NCBI GenBank assembly: GCA_964536415.1
Contig: CAZHXN010000009.1
Span: forward strand, 4,785-68,784
Origin: Trichothermofontia sp964536415
GTDB lineage: Bacteria > Cyanobacteriota > Cyanobacteriia > B231
Reading direction: 5' to 3'
DNA length: 64,000 nucleotides
The position numbers were made by a program, and so were the translations under genes. A model generated the notes under the pieces. It ran no database searches, was not told the origin of the DNA, and saw only the letters and a list, made by a program, of their open reading frames with translations. How positions within the stretch are numbered: the first letter of the stretch is position 1; every line of letters begins with the position of its first letter. Shown one piece after another: positions 43,578 to 52,371 of the stretch.

Positions 43578-44789
43578 ATGAAAGATAACGATCAAGTTGA
43601 GCAACTAGCTATTTTTGGTGGTTCGCCGCGTTTTTCAGAGAAGCTACACGTTGGTCGCCCTAATATTGGCGATCGGGAACATCTATTGGCACGAATCAAT
43701 GACATTTTAGATCGAAAGTGGCTGTCTAATAATGGTCGCTATGCTCAGGAATTTGATCGTAAACTTGCGGATTACCTTGGCGTCAAGCACTGCATTGCCA
43801 TGTGTAATGGCACGATCGCCCTAGAAATTCTCACGCGAGCACTCGGATTAGCGGGTGAAGTCATCGTTCCATCTTTTACATTTGTAGCCACGGCCCATGC
43901 TCTGCAATGGCAGGAAATAACACCTGTTTTCTGTGATATTGATCCAGAAACTCACAATATTGATCCCAGCAAAATAGAGCGGCTGATTACCCCTCGCACT
44001 TCGGGAATTATTGGGGTCCACGTCTGGGGGCGGCCTTGTAATATTGAAGCATTAAGTGAAATTGCGCAGCGTCATGGTCTTAAGTTAGCATTTGACGCAG
44101 CCCATGCGGTTGGTTGTTCCTATAAAGGGAAAATGATTGGAAACTTCGGTGCTGCTGAAGTATTTAGCTTCCATGCCACTAAATTTCTTAATACCTTTGA
44201 AGGTGGTGCTGTCGCTACGAATGATGATGAACTAGCCACAAAAATTCGATTAATGCAAAATTTTGGTTTTGGTCCTGGCTATGACAACGTTATCTATATT
44301 GGGACCAATGGCAAGATGAGTGAAGTTTCTGCTGCCATGGGTGTGACAGGTCTAGAAAGCATCGATAGCTTTATTAGTGTTAATTACCATCACTATCGTC
44401 TTTATAGGGACAGACTTGCTGATGTGCCAGGAATCCAGGTTATTCAATACGATGAAACCGAGAAGAACAACTACCAGTATATCATCGTTGAAATCGATGA
44501 AAAAACGGCAGGAATTAGTCGTGACGAGATCGTTCGTATTCTACATGCCGAAAACGTCCTTGCACGTCGATATTTTTACCCAGGCTGTCACCAGATGGAA
44601 CCCTATATTTCCTATTTCCCAAATGCTAAATTACTATTGCCTGAAACTGAAAAGCTATCGCAACGAGTCATGTCTTTGCCCAATGGAACTTCAGTTAACT
44701 CTCAAGACATTAATAAGATTTGTGAGATTATTCGACTCGTTGTTTACAATAATGAAATCGTTCGTGAGCGTTTAAATAAGCTTGTGTGA
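43578..44789 (+). CDS. DegT/DnrJ/EryC1/StrS family aminotransferase
   Basis: 403 residues. PLP-dependent transamination of keto-sugar nucleotides for amino-sugar components of polysaccharides. Family landmarks: LSNNGRYAQEFDRKLADYLG, VIVPSFTFVATAHAL, FDAAHAVGCSYKG and FSFHATKFLNTFEGGAV, where the Lys in HATK is the PLP Schiff-base residue. Some members lack the Lys; this one has it, so it is a true aminotransferase. No matching sugar dehydratase other than gmd is nearby. AT-rich codon use sets it apart from core genes. Confidence 0.9.
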   Translation: MKDNDQVEQLAIFGGSPRFSEKLHVGRPNIGDREHLLARINDILDRKWLSNNGRYAQEFDRKLADYLGVKHCIAMCNGTIALEILTRALGLAGEVIVPSFTFVATAHALQWQEITPVFCDIDPETHNIDPSKIERLITPRTSGIIGVHVWGRPCNIEALSEIAQRHGLKLAFDAAHAVGCSYKGKMIGNFGAAEVFSFHATKFLNTFEGGAVATNDDELATKIRLMQNFGFGPGYDNVIYIGTNGKMSEVSAAMGVTGLESIDSFISVNYHHYRLYRDRLADVPGIQVIQYDETEKNNYQYIIVEIDEKTAGISRDEIVRILHAENVLARRYFYPGCHQMEPYISYFPNAKLLLPETEKLSQRVMSLPNGTSVNSQDINKICEIIRLVVYNNEIVRERLNKLV

Positions 44790-44815
44790 TCACAGATTGA
44801 TTGAGGGGCTGGATC

Positions 44816-45877
44816 ATGTCTAATAGCACACAGTCTGATAGTATACAATCTGATATTAATTCCGCTCAAAATCCAATGTCTGCTAATACCGCTCAAGAGA
44901 ATGAGCACGATCGAGAGATTAGGATTGGCTACTTAATTCCTGAATTCCCAGGTCAAACTGATATTTTTTTTTGGCGTGAACGACAGGCCTTAGCAGAACT
45001 TGGTATCGAAACCAAAATCATCTCAACTAGACGTCCGCCACAGGGGATCATATCTCACACTTGGTTCAGAGAGGCGCAGAATATGACCGTTTATCTGTTC
45101 CCTTTAGGACTGCAAGACATGGCGATCGTTGTGGCGGAATTGCTTAAAGCAGGCATTCCTCAATGGTTGCGTTGCTTTAAAGTGATTTTGCAGGCCGAAG
45201 ATGTGTCACTGACAGGGAAACTACGTCTTGCCGCGCTTATTCCGTTTGCTGCTAAGTTGATCTGGCTTGCTAGGCACCAAAGTTGGTCGCACATTCATGT
45301 AACAACCTGTGGCGACTCAGCTTTTGGAATCTTTCAAGCTGAGAAACTTCAGCGTGATGTTGAGAAAAAGTTGGATGGATATCTTCCAAAGGACATTGCC
45401 TTTGCCCCCGTCGGCGTCAATGTTGACGTGATGAAGCGACAAGATCCTTACAAAGTATGGGAGCAGCAAGAACCTTGCAAAATCTATACGTGTGGTCGAT
45501 TAAATCCAGTTAAAGGTCATAATTATGTCATTGAAGCTCTAGAAATTCTACGTCAACAAGGTGTTGACGCCTACCTACAGATTGCCGGTGAAGATGAGCA
45601 AGGGGGAAGTGGTTATCGGCGGGTCATCGAAGCCCTAATTCAGGAGAAGGGGCTTGGTGACTATGTCACACTCCTAGGGGCGGTTTCCGAAGAGCGTAAC
45701 CGACAGGCTTATCAGGAGGCTCATATTTATGCAATGGGTAGCCTGAATGAAACGGCGGGAGCCGTTGCCGCAATGGAGGCTATGGCAATGGAAGTCCCAG
45801 TCGTGATGACCAATGTAGGTACAACTTCAGAGTTAATTGATCATGGAACGGAAGATGACATTAGAGACAAGGTCTGA
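44816..45877 (+). pseudogene. Exopolysaccharide glycosyltransferase, internally deleted and truncated
   Basis: 353 residues from ATG 44816 (gaggggctgg upstream). The N-terminal half is a typical EpsE/WcaL-like GT4: IRIGYLIPEFPGQTDIFFWRERQAL, RRPPQGIISHTW, ALIPFAAKLIWLA, WSHIHVTTCGDSA. There the sequence jumps directly to EVKKLDGYLPKDIAFAPVGVNVD-like residues, skipping the roughly 45-50 residues that in relatives contain the acceptor-site loop (YSLTLHNP). The C-terminus stops after TTSELIDHG with a few non-homologous residues; relatives continue about 60 more. Donor loop EX7E is also unclear. I judge it non-functional, though the remaining frame is open. Confidence 0.6.
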
Positions 45878-46294
45878 GCGACAAACCTAAAGCTCCTGAA
45901 GGAGTTCCCTCGCTCTATTTGTTAACCCTGCACAAAAGTCTGTCAGTTGTTATTATTAAGGAAGGTTATTGCCATAGACCTCCAGAGAGTACGATCAGTA
46001 TTTGCAGTACATAAAATCTTATCTACAACAATATATAGTTTTTCGCAGATATCTGAAGACAAAAGCGTAGTGAAAAATCCTCTGCTTCATACTTTGTGTC
46101 TTATTCTAAATTGAATAATGTTTTGCAGTGACAATACATTAGAGTACGAAAATAAAAGCTTATTAGTATCTAAATAATTCCTCGAGTCAACTTGAATGCA
46201 AAAAACTTAATTAAAGAGTTTGTTTTTAAAACAAATCTTTTCTAGCTATATCACAGCGATAGATCGTCAAATACACATTAGAATTTAGACAACC
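45878..46294. other. AT-rich intergenic stretch, 417 bp
   Basis: Follows the truncated glycosyltransferase. Contains an agctcctgaaggagtt hairpin near 45891-45907 that may end the transcript, and no coding frame. Probably where the lost 3' part of the transferase gene once lay. Confidence 0.45.
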
Positions 46295-47782
46295 ATGTTC
46301 AAGACACGTCTTATTACTACACCAATTCTAGTTCTTTACGGATTTATCTTTTTATTTGCTTTCGTCCTTCGGGGAGTTTTAAATCCCCTTGTCCCTTTAA
46401 TTTTACAAGGGTGGATATTAGTTGTTATTTATCTTTTCAAGCGATATCCTCCTCAAAGAGCACTTCTTATCGTTTTTGTATTTGCCGTTCTTTTTTTGCC
46501 AGAGTATAAATTACAAATTCGTAGTGATCTAGCAATCACAAAAACAACGGCTACTGTGTTAGGAACATTGTTATCTACTGGTATTTTCTATCCAAACTAT
46601 CTTTTCTCATTCAGACCGGGCTTATTAGATATTCCTATCCTAATATGGATGTTGGCTGCTATCCCCTCCCAAATTCTTAATGGACTAAGTCCGGTCACAC
46701 CCGTTATCCAGCATATGTTAGTTTGGGGGTTACCGTATCTACTGGGCCGTATTTTTATCAAGAATTTGGCAGATCTACAGCAGTTAGCAATTGCTATCTT
46801 TTTGGGTGGCTTACTCTATGCTCCCCTTTGTTTATTAGAAAATTTTAAGACTCCGAACCTACATTTTTGGATCTATGGCTTTTCTGCACGCGGCGGAGAT
46901 TCATATCTGCAAACTTTTAGATTAGGTGGCTATCGACCAACGGTCTTCATGGAACATGGTTTAGCCGTTGGTATGTGGATGATGGCTGCGACTTTAATCG
47001 CCATATGGTTATGGCAAACCAAGGCCATCCCCAGGAAGTTGTGGAATTATCGAACCAGTCTAATTGTACTGATTTTACTCTTTGTTTTTACCCAAACTCG
47101 CTCATCAGGTGCATATCTATATGGTATTGTTGGTATCCTATCTTTTCTTTTGGCTAAGTGGTGGCGCACGGCTTTACCATTGCTTCTCGTTGCGTCAATA
47201 TCAGTTTCCTATGTATCCCTTGCCGCAGTGGGTAGACTCTATGAAATTCCGCAAGTCCGAGAATATATGTATCAGACTACAGATGATGATAGCACAATAG
47301 AATCTCGACAGAATTCTTTGCGTTTTCGGATGCAAAATGAGGAAATTCTCTCTAAACATGCACGAAATAGGTTTGTTTTTGGATGGGGCCAGGGTGGGGG
47401 CCGAAACCGTGTTTACAATGAAGAAGGGCGAGATATTACTGTAACTGATAGTATTTGGATTATCGAATTTGGGTATCGTGGGATTATTGGTGTAGCTGGT
47501 TTTTTCCTAACGCTAATCCTACCAGCGATGGGTTTCATCTTACGTTACCCCGCTCGAACCTGGCGACTGCCAAAGGTGGCAGCGGCAGCTAGTTTAGCAA
47601 CGGTACTCGTTTTGTATAGTTGGGATAGTGCCCTTAATGCTTTTCCTAATCCCGTTTATATGTTGGCAAGTGGAGGATTAGCAACTGTAGCCATGAAGCC
47701 GCAAGAAGTGCTAGATGATCGCCGATCGCAATTAATAGCCCCCTCTAAACGGCACCCCTCCATGCAGACCGATCGGAGTTAA
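46295..47782 (+). CDS. O-antigen ligase / polysaccharide polymerase-like membrane protein
   Basis: 495 residues with about ten to eleven hydrophobic segments and a large hydrophilic loop between about 320 and 390 (SRQNSLRFRMQNEEILSKH, FGWGQGGGRNRVYNEEGRD), as in Wzy polymerases and WaaL ligases. TRSSGAYLYGIVG precedes the loop, a pattern often seen in this superfamily. It would join repeat units or transfer a glycan at the periplasmic face. Which of the two it does cannot be told. AT-rich like its neighbours; its stop faces the DUF1823 stop 14 bp away. Confidence 0.8.
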   Translation: MFKTRLITTPILVLYGFIFLFAFVLRGVLNPLVPLILQGWILVVIYLFKRYPPQRALLIVFVFAVLFLPEYKLQIRSDLAITKTTATVLGTLLSTGIFYPNYLFSFRPGLLDIPILIWMLAAIPSQILNGLSPVTPVIQHMLVWGLPYLLGRIFIKNLADLQQLAIAIFLGGLLYAPLCLLENFKTPNLHFWIYGFSARGGDSYLQTFRLGGYRPTVFMEHGLAVGMWMMAATLIAIWLWQTKAIPRKLWNYRTSLIVLILLFVFTQTRSSGAYLYGIVGILSFLLAKWWRTALPLLLVASISVSYVSLAAVGRLYEIPQVREYMYQTTDDDSTIESRQNSLRFRMQNEEILSKHARNRFVFGWGQGGGRNRVYNEEGRDITVTDSIWIIEFGYRGIIGVAGFFLTLILPAMGFILRYPARTWRLPKVAAAASLATVLVLYSWDSALNAFPNPVYMLASGGLATVAMKPQEVLDDRRSQLIAPSKRHPSMQTDRS

Positions 47783-47796
47783 GGGTTGTTAAGGAT

Positions 47797-48165
47797 CTAG
47801 CCTTGGTGTTGTTTCAGATAGCTGAGCAACCAATTGGCCGCTGTTGCCCGACGGGTCAGACGGGGTTTGAGTTCGCTAACCTTGTAACCGGCAAATCCCA
47901 GTTCCTCTTTAAGTAATTGTTTATTCTCCAGCGGAATCGATCGCGTTAATTGCACCGTAGCCGGACGAGACTCTAAAAAATTGGGCGGTTCCGGATAGCG
48001 ATCGCGCCATTCTGCCGCTACCTGGCTATTATCCCATTGGCCACTTGCGGCATCATAGCGATACCCCAAGGCACGCCAGACCAATTGATTCACTACATCA
48101 TCGGGCAACTGATCATCAACAATGGCTTGGATTACGGTGTGATCGAGGGGAGGCAGTTCCATCAT
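47797..48165 (-). CDS. DUF1823 family protein
   Basis: 122 residues. Matches a small cyanobacterial/plastid-lineage family of unknown function: VNQLVWRALGYRYD, WRDRYPEPPNFLESRPATVQLTRSIP, KQLLKEELGFAGYK and a C-terminal RRATAANWLLSYLKQ. No membrane segment or signal. Converges on the polymerase gene and marks the return to GC-rich chromosome. Confidence 0.85.
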   Translation of the reverse strand: MMELPPLDHTVIQAIVDDQLPDDVVNQLVWRALGYRYDAASGQWDNSQVAAEWRDRYPEPPNFLESRPATVQLTRSIPLENKQLLKEELGFAGYKVSELKPRLTRRATAANWLLSYLKQHQG

Positions 48166-48358
48166 GCCAATCTGCTCATCAGGTTAAAGTCAGGTTATAT
48201 CCTGTATCCTGAAATAGCAGTGGCCCCCCGTCAAGTTAATCCCCGCCTCGATGCAATCGTCCCCCTGGGTTGCCCCCATTCGTCCGGCACGATTCCAGAA
48301 ATGTGCTTGCACCCCTTAGAATAGGGAGCTTAGGCGTGGTAACGGAGGAGATAGACAC

Positions 48359-48508
48359 ATGGCACTCGAAACCGCAGGCAGTGTGGCGATCGAGGTTGAG
48401 CAACTTCGGTTTTGTTTGGCTAGGGCCGGAATCCCCGTGCCCTATGGGCCGAGGAGGATGTCAAAAGTTGCCTACCCGACGACAACACCACACCTTAGAC
48501 CTCAGTAG
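48359..48508 (+). CDS. Short ORF with strong ribosome site (leader-peptide candidate)
   Basis: 49 codons from ATG 48359 with ggaggag seven bases before it, the best Shine-Dalgarno in this spacer. The product (MALETAGSVAIEVEQL start, basic and Pro-rich end) fits no family that I know. Its stop codon lies within the hairpin 48497-48529, ahead of the DUF389 gene. It may be a leader peptide, a truncated gene, or chance. Confidence 0.35.
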   Translation: MALETAGSVAIEVEQLRFCLARAGIPVPYGPRRMSKVAYPTTTPHLRPQ

Positions 48509-48529
48509 TCTTAAAGACCTCCGAGGTCT
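48497..48529 (+). terminator. Hairpin ahead of the DUF389 gene
   Basis: agacctc (48497-48503) pairs with gaggtct (48523-48529); an inner gtc/gac stem is also possible. cgtcgaaaaac follows, without a U-run, so attenuator or processing site are both open. Confidence 0.35.
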
Positions 48530-48559
48530 CGTCGAAAAACCTAAACCCCCTTCCCCACT

Positions 48560-49840
48560 ATGTGGATTCCGCACCTCTCTGATGAAGCTCTAGAGCGCTT
48601 AACGCAGGATCTCTATTCCGAGTCCCAGACCAACCTGGACTACCTGGTGTTGGTCGTGAGTTCCTGTCTGATTGCCTCCTTTGGGCTGCTCAGCAATAGT
48701 GCTGCCGTGATTATTGGGGCCATGATTATTGCCCCCCTGATGTTGCCCATTCGCGCGATCGCCTTTGCGGGCCTAGAGGGCGATCGCACTTTACTGCTCC
48801 AGAGCTTCCGGGCGATCGTTATTGGCCTCCTCCTGGCCATTGGCTTATCCTGGTTTGTCGGGAAAATTGTCAATGTGCCGGAATTTGGGTCAGAGGTCCT
48901 AGCCCGCACGCAACCAAACCTATTAGACCTGGGCATTGCCCTGGCCGCCGGTGCCATTAGCGGCTTTGCCAAGGTGCGCCCCCATGTCAGTGATGCCCTG
49001 GCTGGAACGGCGATCGCCGTTGCCCTGATGCCACCCCTGTGTGTAGTCGGCCTCACCCTCTCCCAAGGCTTGCTAGACCATAGTTTTGGGGCCTTCCTCC
49101 TGTACATGACCAACCTGTTTGGCATTACCCTCGCCTGTCAGGCAATCTTTATAGCCGCAGGCTGTGCCCAAAGACCCCACCTAGGACGCGATCTCACCTC
49201 CTGGATTGCCATCCTGTTCACCCTGGCCTTGGTCTTACCCCTAGGCTTGCGCACCCTCGCTCTGCTCCAGCAATCCCGCATTCAGGCCAGTATTCGCAGC
49301 CTACTCCTGAACCGCACCATTACCGTGGGCCAGCAGACCCAACTGAACCGCACCCGGGTGGAGTGGGATCGCAAAGTCCCCAGGGTTTATCTCTACGTTG
49401 CCGCTGATAAATCTCCCACCCCCCGGCAAGTGGCCTTGGTGGAAGAATTTCTGGCAAAGGAGATGGGCCGCAGCTACGAAGTCATCTTTGTGGTCAGCGA
49501 GGTGAAAGAAGTGCGATCGGGGGTTTATACACCCCTGCCCAAGTGGCACCAACCCGCCTCGACCAGTCCAGACTTCCTCAGTCCGATCGCACCCGCGTCT
49601 CCCCCGTCTCCCCTCTACGATTTCTCGCCGTCAATGCCCTCACTGCCTAGCCCCGATCGCCTACCCCCGCTCGAAGCGATCCCCACACCCACGCCCTTCC
49701 TGGAAAAACTGGGGCCTAAGGATACCGATCTCGCCCCAACAAACTCCTCTAACCCAGGTTCCACGCCCACTGCCCCAGCAACAGGTTCACCTCAAATAAC
49801 ACCGACCAACCCCACACCCACTGACTCCCGAGCCGAGTAG
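48560..49840 (+). CDS. DUF389 membrane protein with Pro-rich tail
   Basis: 426 residues. DUF389 domain (about 20-170) with the conserved LLSNSAAVIIGAMIIAPLMLPI and AISGFAKVRPHVSDALAGTAIAVALMPPLCVVGL, in a bundle of about six helices. Then a soluble beta/alpha segment (about 240-330) and a Pro/Ser/Thr-rich disordered tail (about 335-426). Role unknown. ATG 48560 begins MWIPHLSDEALERL. An earlier in-frame codon is not needed. Confidence 0.88.
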   Translation: MWIPHLSDEALERLTQDLYSESQTNLDYLVLVVSSCLIASFGLLSNSAAVIIGAMIIAPLMLPIRAIAFAGLEGDRTLLLQSFRAIVIGLLLAIGLSWFVGKIVNVPEFGSEVLARTQPNLLDLGIALAAGAISGFAKVRPHVSDALAGTAIAVALMPPLCVVGLTLSQGLLDHSFGAFLLYMTNLFGITLACQAIFIAAGCAQRPHLGRDLTSWIAILFTLALVLPLGLRTLALLQQSRIQASIRSLLLNRTITVGQQTQLNRTRVEWDRKVPRVYLYVAADKSPTPRQVALVEEFLAKEMGRSYEVIFVVSEVKEVRSGVYTPLPKWHQPASTSPDFLSPIAPASPPSPLYDFSPSMPSLPSPDRLPPLEAIPTPTPFLEKLGPKDTDLAPTNSSNPGSTPTAPATGSPQITPTNPTPTDSRAE

Positions 49841-49856
49841 CGGAGGGCCAGCAGGC

Positions 49857-49890
49857 CCCCCAATGACCAGATACCCCCAATGACCAGATA
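49857..49890. repeat. 17-bp tandem duplication
   Basis: cccccaatgaccagata occurs twice in tandem directly after the DUF389 gene. Probably a slippage product; no function seen. Confidence 0.75.
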
Positions 49891-49925
49891 CCTCAGATAT
49901 CGCTGTCCACTTGACAAGGATCGGC

Positions 49926-50297
49926 TTACGAGGATTGGGCATTCAATTTGCTCATTAGCCCCTGCTGAACATAATCCTCCCACAAGCGAGCTAAGTCCCT
50001 TGCTCGCTGCCGTCCGTCGGGGGCCACCTGGTACATTCGGCGCGGACGCCCCCGCCCCTCTACCTTTTTCCAATACCCCACGATCGTCATCTCATCCTCC
50101 AAGAACTTCAGCGCACCGTAGAGCACCGTATCCGACAAACGGTAAGCTGGATAGGTGTGTTCCAGTTGTTGAATCAACTCCGTACCGTAGGAGTCCCGTT
50201 CCAGTAAAACCGACAAGATATAGCACACAGCCAGCTCTTTGTTCAGGTAGATCGGTGGTGGGTCTCGAAAAAACTGATAAATGTCTTCAAACTTCAT
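49926..50297 (-). CDS. PadR family transcriptional regulator
   Basis: 123 residues from ATG 50297 (MKFEDIYQFFRDPPPIYL), which matches cyanobacterial relatives better than an ATG at 50312. Winged helix: CYILSVLLERDSYGTELIQQLEHTYPAYRLSDTVLYGALKFLEDE, GYWKKVEGRGRPRRMYQV. PadR proteins repress stress or efflux genes on sensing ligands; the target here is not evident and the upstream gene is on the opposite strand. Confidence 0.88.
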   Translation of the reverse strand: MKFEDIYQFFRDPPPIYLNKELAVCYILSVLLERDSYGTELIQQLEHTYPAYRLSDTVLYGALKFLEDEMTIVGYWKKVEGRGRPRRMYQVAPDGRQRARDLARLWEDYVQQGLMSKLNAQSS

Positions 50298-50885
50298 GGT
50301 AAGCCGGTCCATGCGTTCAGACTAAGCGAGCAAAAAAATCAGGCGATCGCGCCCATCAGCAGCGATCTGCTTTTCTGTTAGCAAGTGCAATTCACGAAAC
50401 GTTCGCGCAGCGTCTCCGAAGAAAAATCCCCCCGAAAACCGCAGACATTGCCCCTTGGCAGAAGCATCCCCCTGTAATGAAGCAGTCAACGTTGCTTACT
50501 GTAGAGCAGCTAAAGGCAAAATTCTGTTGCCTTGACAACCTAAGGGACCACAATTCCCCGGAAGCATCCCAGTTGGGTCAGGCAACCCTCATCCCCCAAA
50601 TCCTTCTCCCAACAGGGGGACGATCCCAACCCGCAGCCGCGATCGCCCAGCATCTCCACAGGAAAATTGCGCCGCGCGCTCAACCCGTGCGCTCACTCCA
50701 GCAAATCATGAAGGGGCACTGCCGAACTGACTGGCGTGCCCCCTCGATTAAAACCCACAGGCGCTAGCAATCCTCCAGACTGCTGAGGACAGGGGGGCTT
50801 TCCCTTCACACAGGTATCCCTCTCGCCCCCCCGCCCCCATCGGCATGATTGCGACGAGGTAACAACTGCGGCAATAGATCAACCG
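50298..50885. other. Intergenic stretch, 588 bp, with repeat copy 4
   Basis: Around 50571-50625 the ccctcatcccccaaatccttctcccaac segment matches the left part of the dispersed repeats; gaagcatccc occurs at 50462 and 50561, recalling the gggagcatccc ends of copy 2. No convincing gene; one open frame (50477-50767) is repeat-derived and not protein-like. Confidence 0.45.
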
Positions 50886-51233
50886 TTACATCGGAATATT
50901 CAACCCACTGGTCAACTCTTCCATTTGTCGGCGCATCTCAGCAGTTGACTTGTTATAGGCATCCTTCATTGCCGTTGTCACCAGGTCCGAGAGCACCTCT
51001 GCCCCCTCGCCTAAGACATCAGGGGAAATTTCCACGCGGATCGGCTCCTGGTTACCCGTCATCACCACCTTCACCAGGCCACCACCTGCTTCCCCTTCAA
51101 TTTCCATCTGCTCCAGATCTTCCTGAAGTTTCTTCGCCCCTTCCTGAACCTGCTGGGCCTTCTTAAAGGCTTCCGCGAGTTCCTTCATTTTGCCTAGGCC
51201 GAAGCCAAACCCTTGCCCTTGTCCTTTGGTCAT
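50886..51233 (-). CDS. YbaB/EbfC nucleoid-associated protein
   Basis: 115 residues. Binds DNA as a dimer. Typical helical GKMKELAEAFKKAQQVQEGAKKLQEDLEQMEIEGEAGGGLVKVVMTGN and C-terminal EVLSDLVTTAMKDAYNKS. Sits 62 bp downstream of murB on the same strand, the common cyanobacterial murC-murB-ybaB arrangement. Confidence 0.93.
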   Translation of the reverse strand: MTKGQGQGFGFGLGKMKELAEAFKKAQQVQEGAKKLQEDLEQMEIEGEAGGGLVKVVMTGNQEPIRVEISPDVLGEGAEVLSDLVTTAMKDAYNKSTAEMRRQMEELTSGLNIPM

Positions 51234-51295
51234 AACCTTGCCATTTGTACTGCATTGAACACTTTAGCATCCAAACTCACCCTGACAGGGTGGGC

Positions 51296-52324
51296 CTAAG
51301 CCAGTTGAAAATCTCCTAAGATCTTAACCTCTGGTTTGAGGGATAGGGACCAATGTTCCGCCACCCGCTCTTGAATATGGGTAATTAACCGGAAGATGTC
51401 ACTGGCTGTCGCATTCCCCCGGTTGAGAATAAAGTTGGCATGACGGTGGGCTACTTCAGCCCCGCCAATTTGGTGGCCCTTTAACCCCGATTGTTCAATA
51501 AGCCAGCCCGCTTTATAGGGATGGGGATTCCGAAACACACTACCACAGCTGGGGAGATGATAGGGTTGGCTATTCTTGCGTTGCTCCAGGTTTTGGCTTG
51601 TAATGGCCATTAATTTCTGGGGATCAGCTCCCGGTTGCAGTTGGAGAGTGGCCTGAACAACCAGTTGCGGCGTTGTCTGGAGGCGTGAACTGCGATAGCT
51701 GTACTCTAAGTCAGCAGGGGTCAGCTCGCTGAGGCTCTCGCCCCGATTCAGGACTTGGACACGGATCAACCGATCGGCGGCACAGGTATCATGGGCACCG
51801 GCATTCATCACGACCGCCCCACCAACGGTACCAGGAATCCCTACGGCCCACTCCAATCCTTGCCAGCCCCGTTCCGCCGCCCGCCAAGCTAACCGGGCGA
51901 TCGGTTCACCCGCTCCGACCGTTACCTGCCCCGTTTCTTCATCAAAGTGCATATGTCGCAGGTGGCGGGTGCAAATGACTAGGCCGGGTAGGCCCGCATC
52001 GCTAACCAGTAAATTAGACCCCGCCCCCAACAAGGTAACCGCAAGGCCCTCGCGATCAGCCCAGGCCAAACTGGCTGCTAAATCGGCGATCCGTTGGGGA
52101 GCCGTGTACCATTCCGCTGGCCCCCCTACCCGGAAGGAGGTGAGGCTGGCGAGACGTACATTGGGTTTAATCACACAATCACTCCCTGGCAACTTCAGGG
52201 AAGTTCTTTCCGGCTTTAGCACGACTAAGGGTCCCGTCAGTCGATCGTGCAAGGAAGATTTCGACTTCTCGGCAAGGGACCGGGTTGAGGATTGCAAGCT
52301 AGGAGGGTCGTAGGAGAGAGTCAT
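51296..52324 (-). CDS. murB: UDP-N-acetylenolpyruvoylglucosamine reductase
   Basis: 342 residues. NADPH-dependent reduction to UDP-MurNAc. FAD-binding LLGAGSNLLVSDAGLPG, GIPGTVGGAVVMNAGAHD, SYRSSRLQ and the catalytic Ser in SCGSVFRNPHP, with GLKGHQIGGAEVAHRHANFI following. The first 40 residues before LPGSDCVIKPNVRLASLTSF are a poorly conserved extension, so a later start is possible. Follows murC by 47 bp. Confidence 0.94.
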   Translation of the reverse strand: MTLSYDPPSLQSSTRSLAEKSKSSLHDRLTGPLVVLKPERTSLKLPGSDCVIKPNVRLASLTSFRVGGPAEWYTAPQRIADLAASLAWADREGLAVTLLGAGSNLLVSDAGLPGLVICTRHLRHMHFDEETGQVTVGAGEPIARLAWRAAERGWQGLEWAVGIPGTVGGAVVMNAGAHDTCAADRLIRVQVLNRGESLSELTPADLEYSYRSSRLQTTPQLVVQATLQLQPGADPQKLMAITSQNLEQRKNSQPYHLPSCGSVFRNPHPYKAGWLIEQSGLKGHQIGGAEVAHRHANFILNRGNATASDIFRLITHIQERVAEHWSLSLKPEVKILGDFQLA

Positions 52325-52371
52325 GTCGCGTTCGGAAGGTTAAGGATGAGCAAGGGACTAGAGCCAGCAAG

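Noticed and set aside
50477..50767. 96-codon plus-strand frame upstream of ybaB
   Set aside because: Runs through repeat copy 4; no homology or convincing ribosome site.
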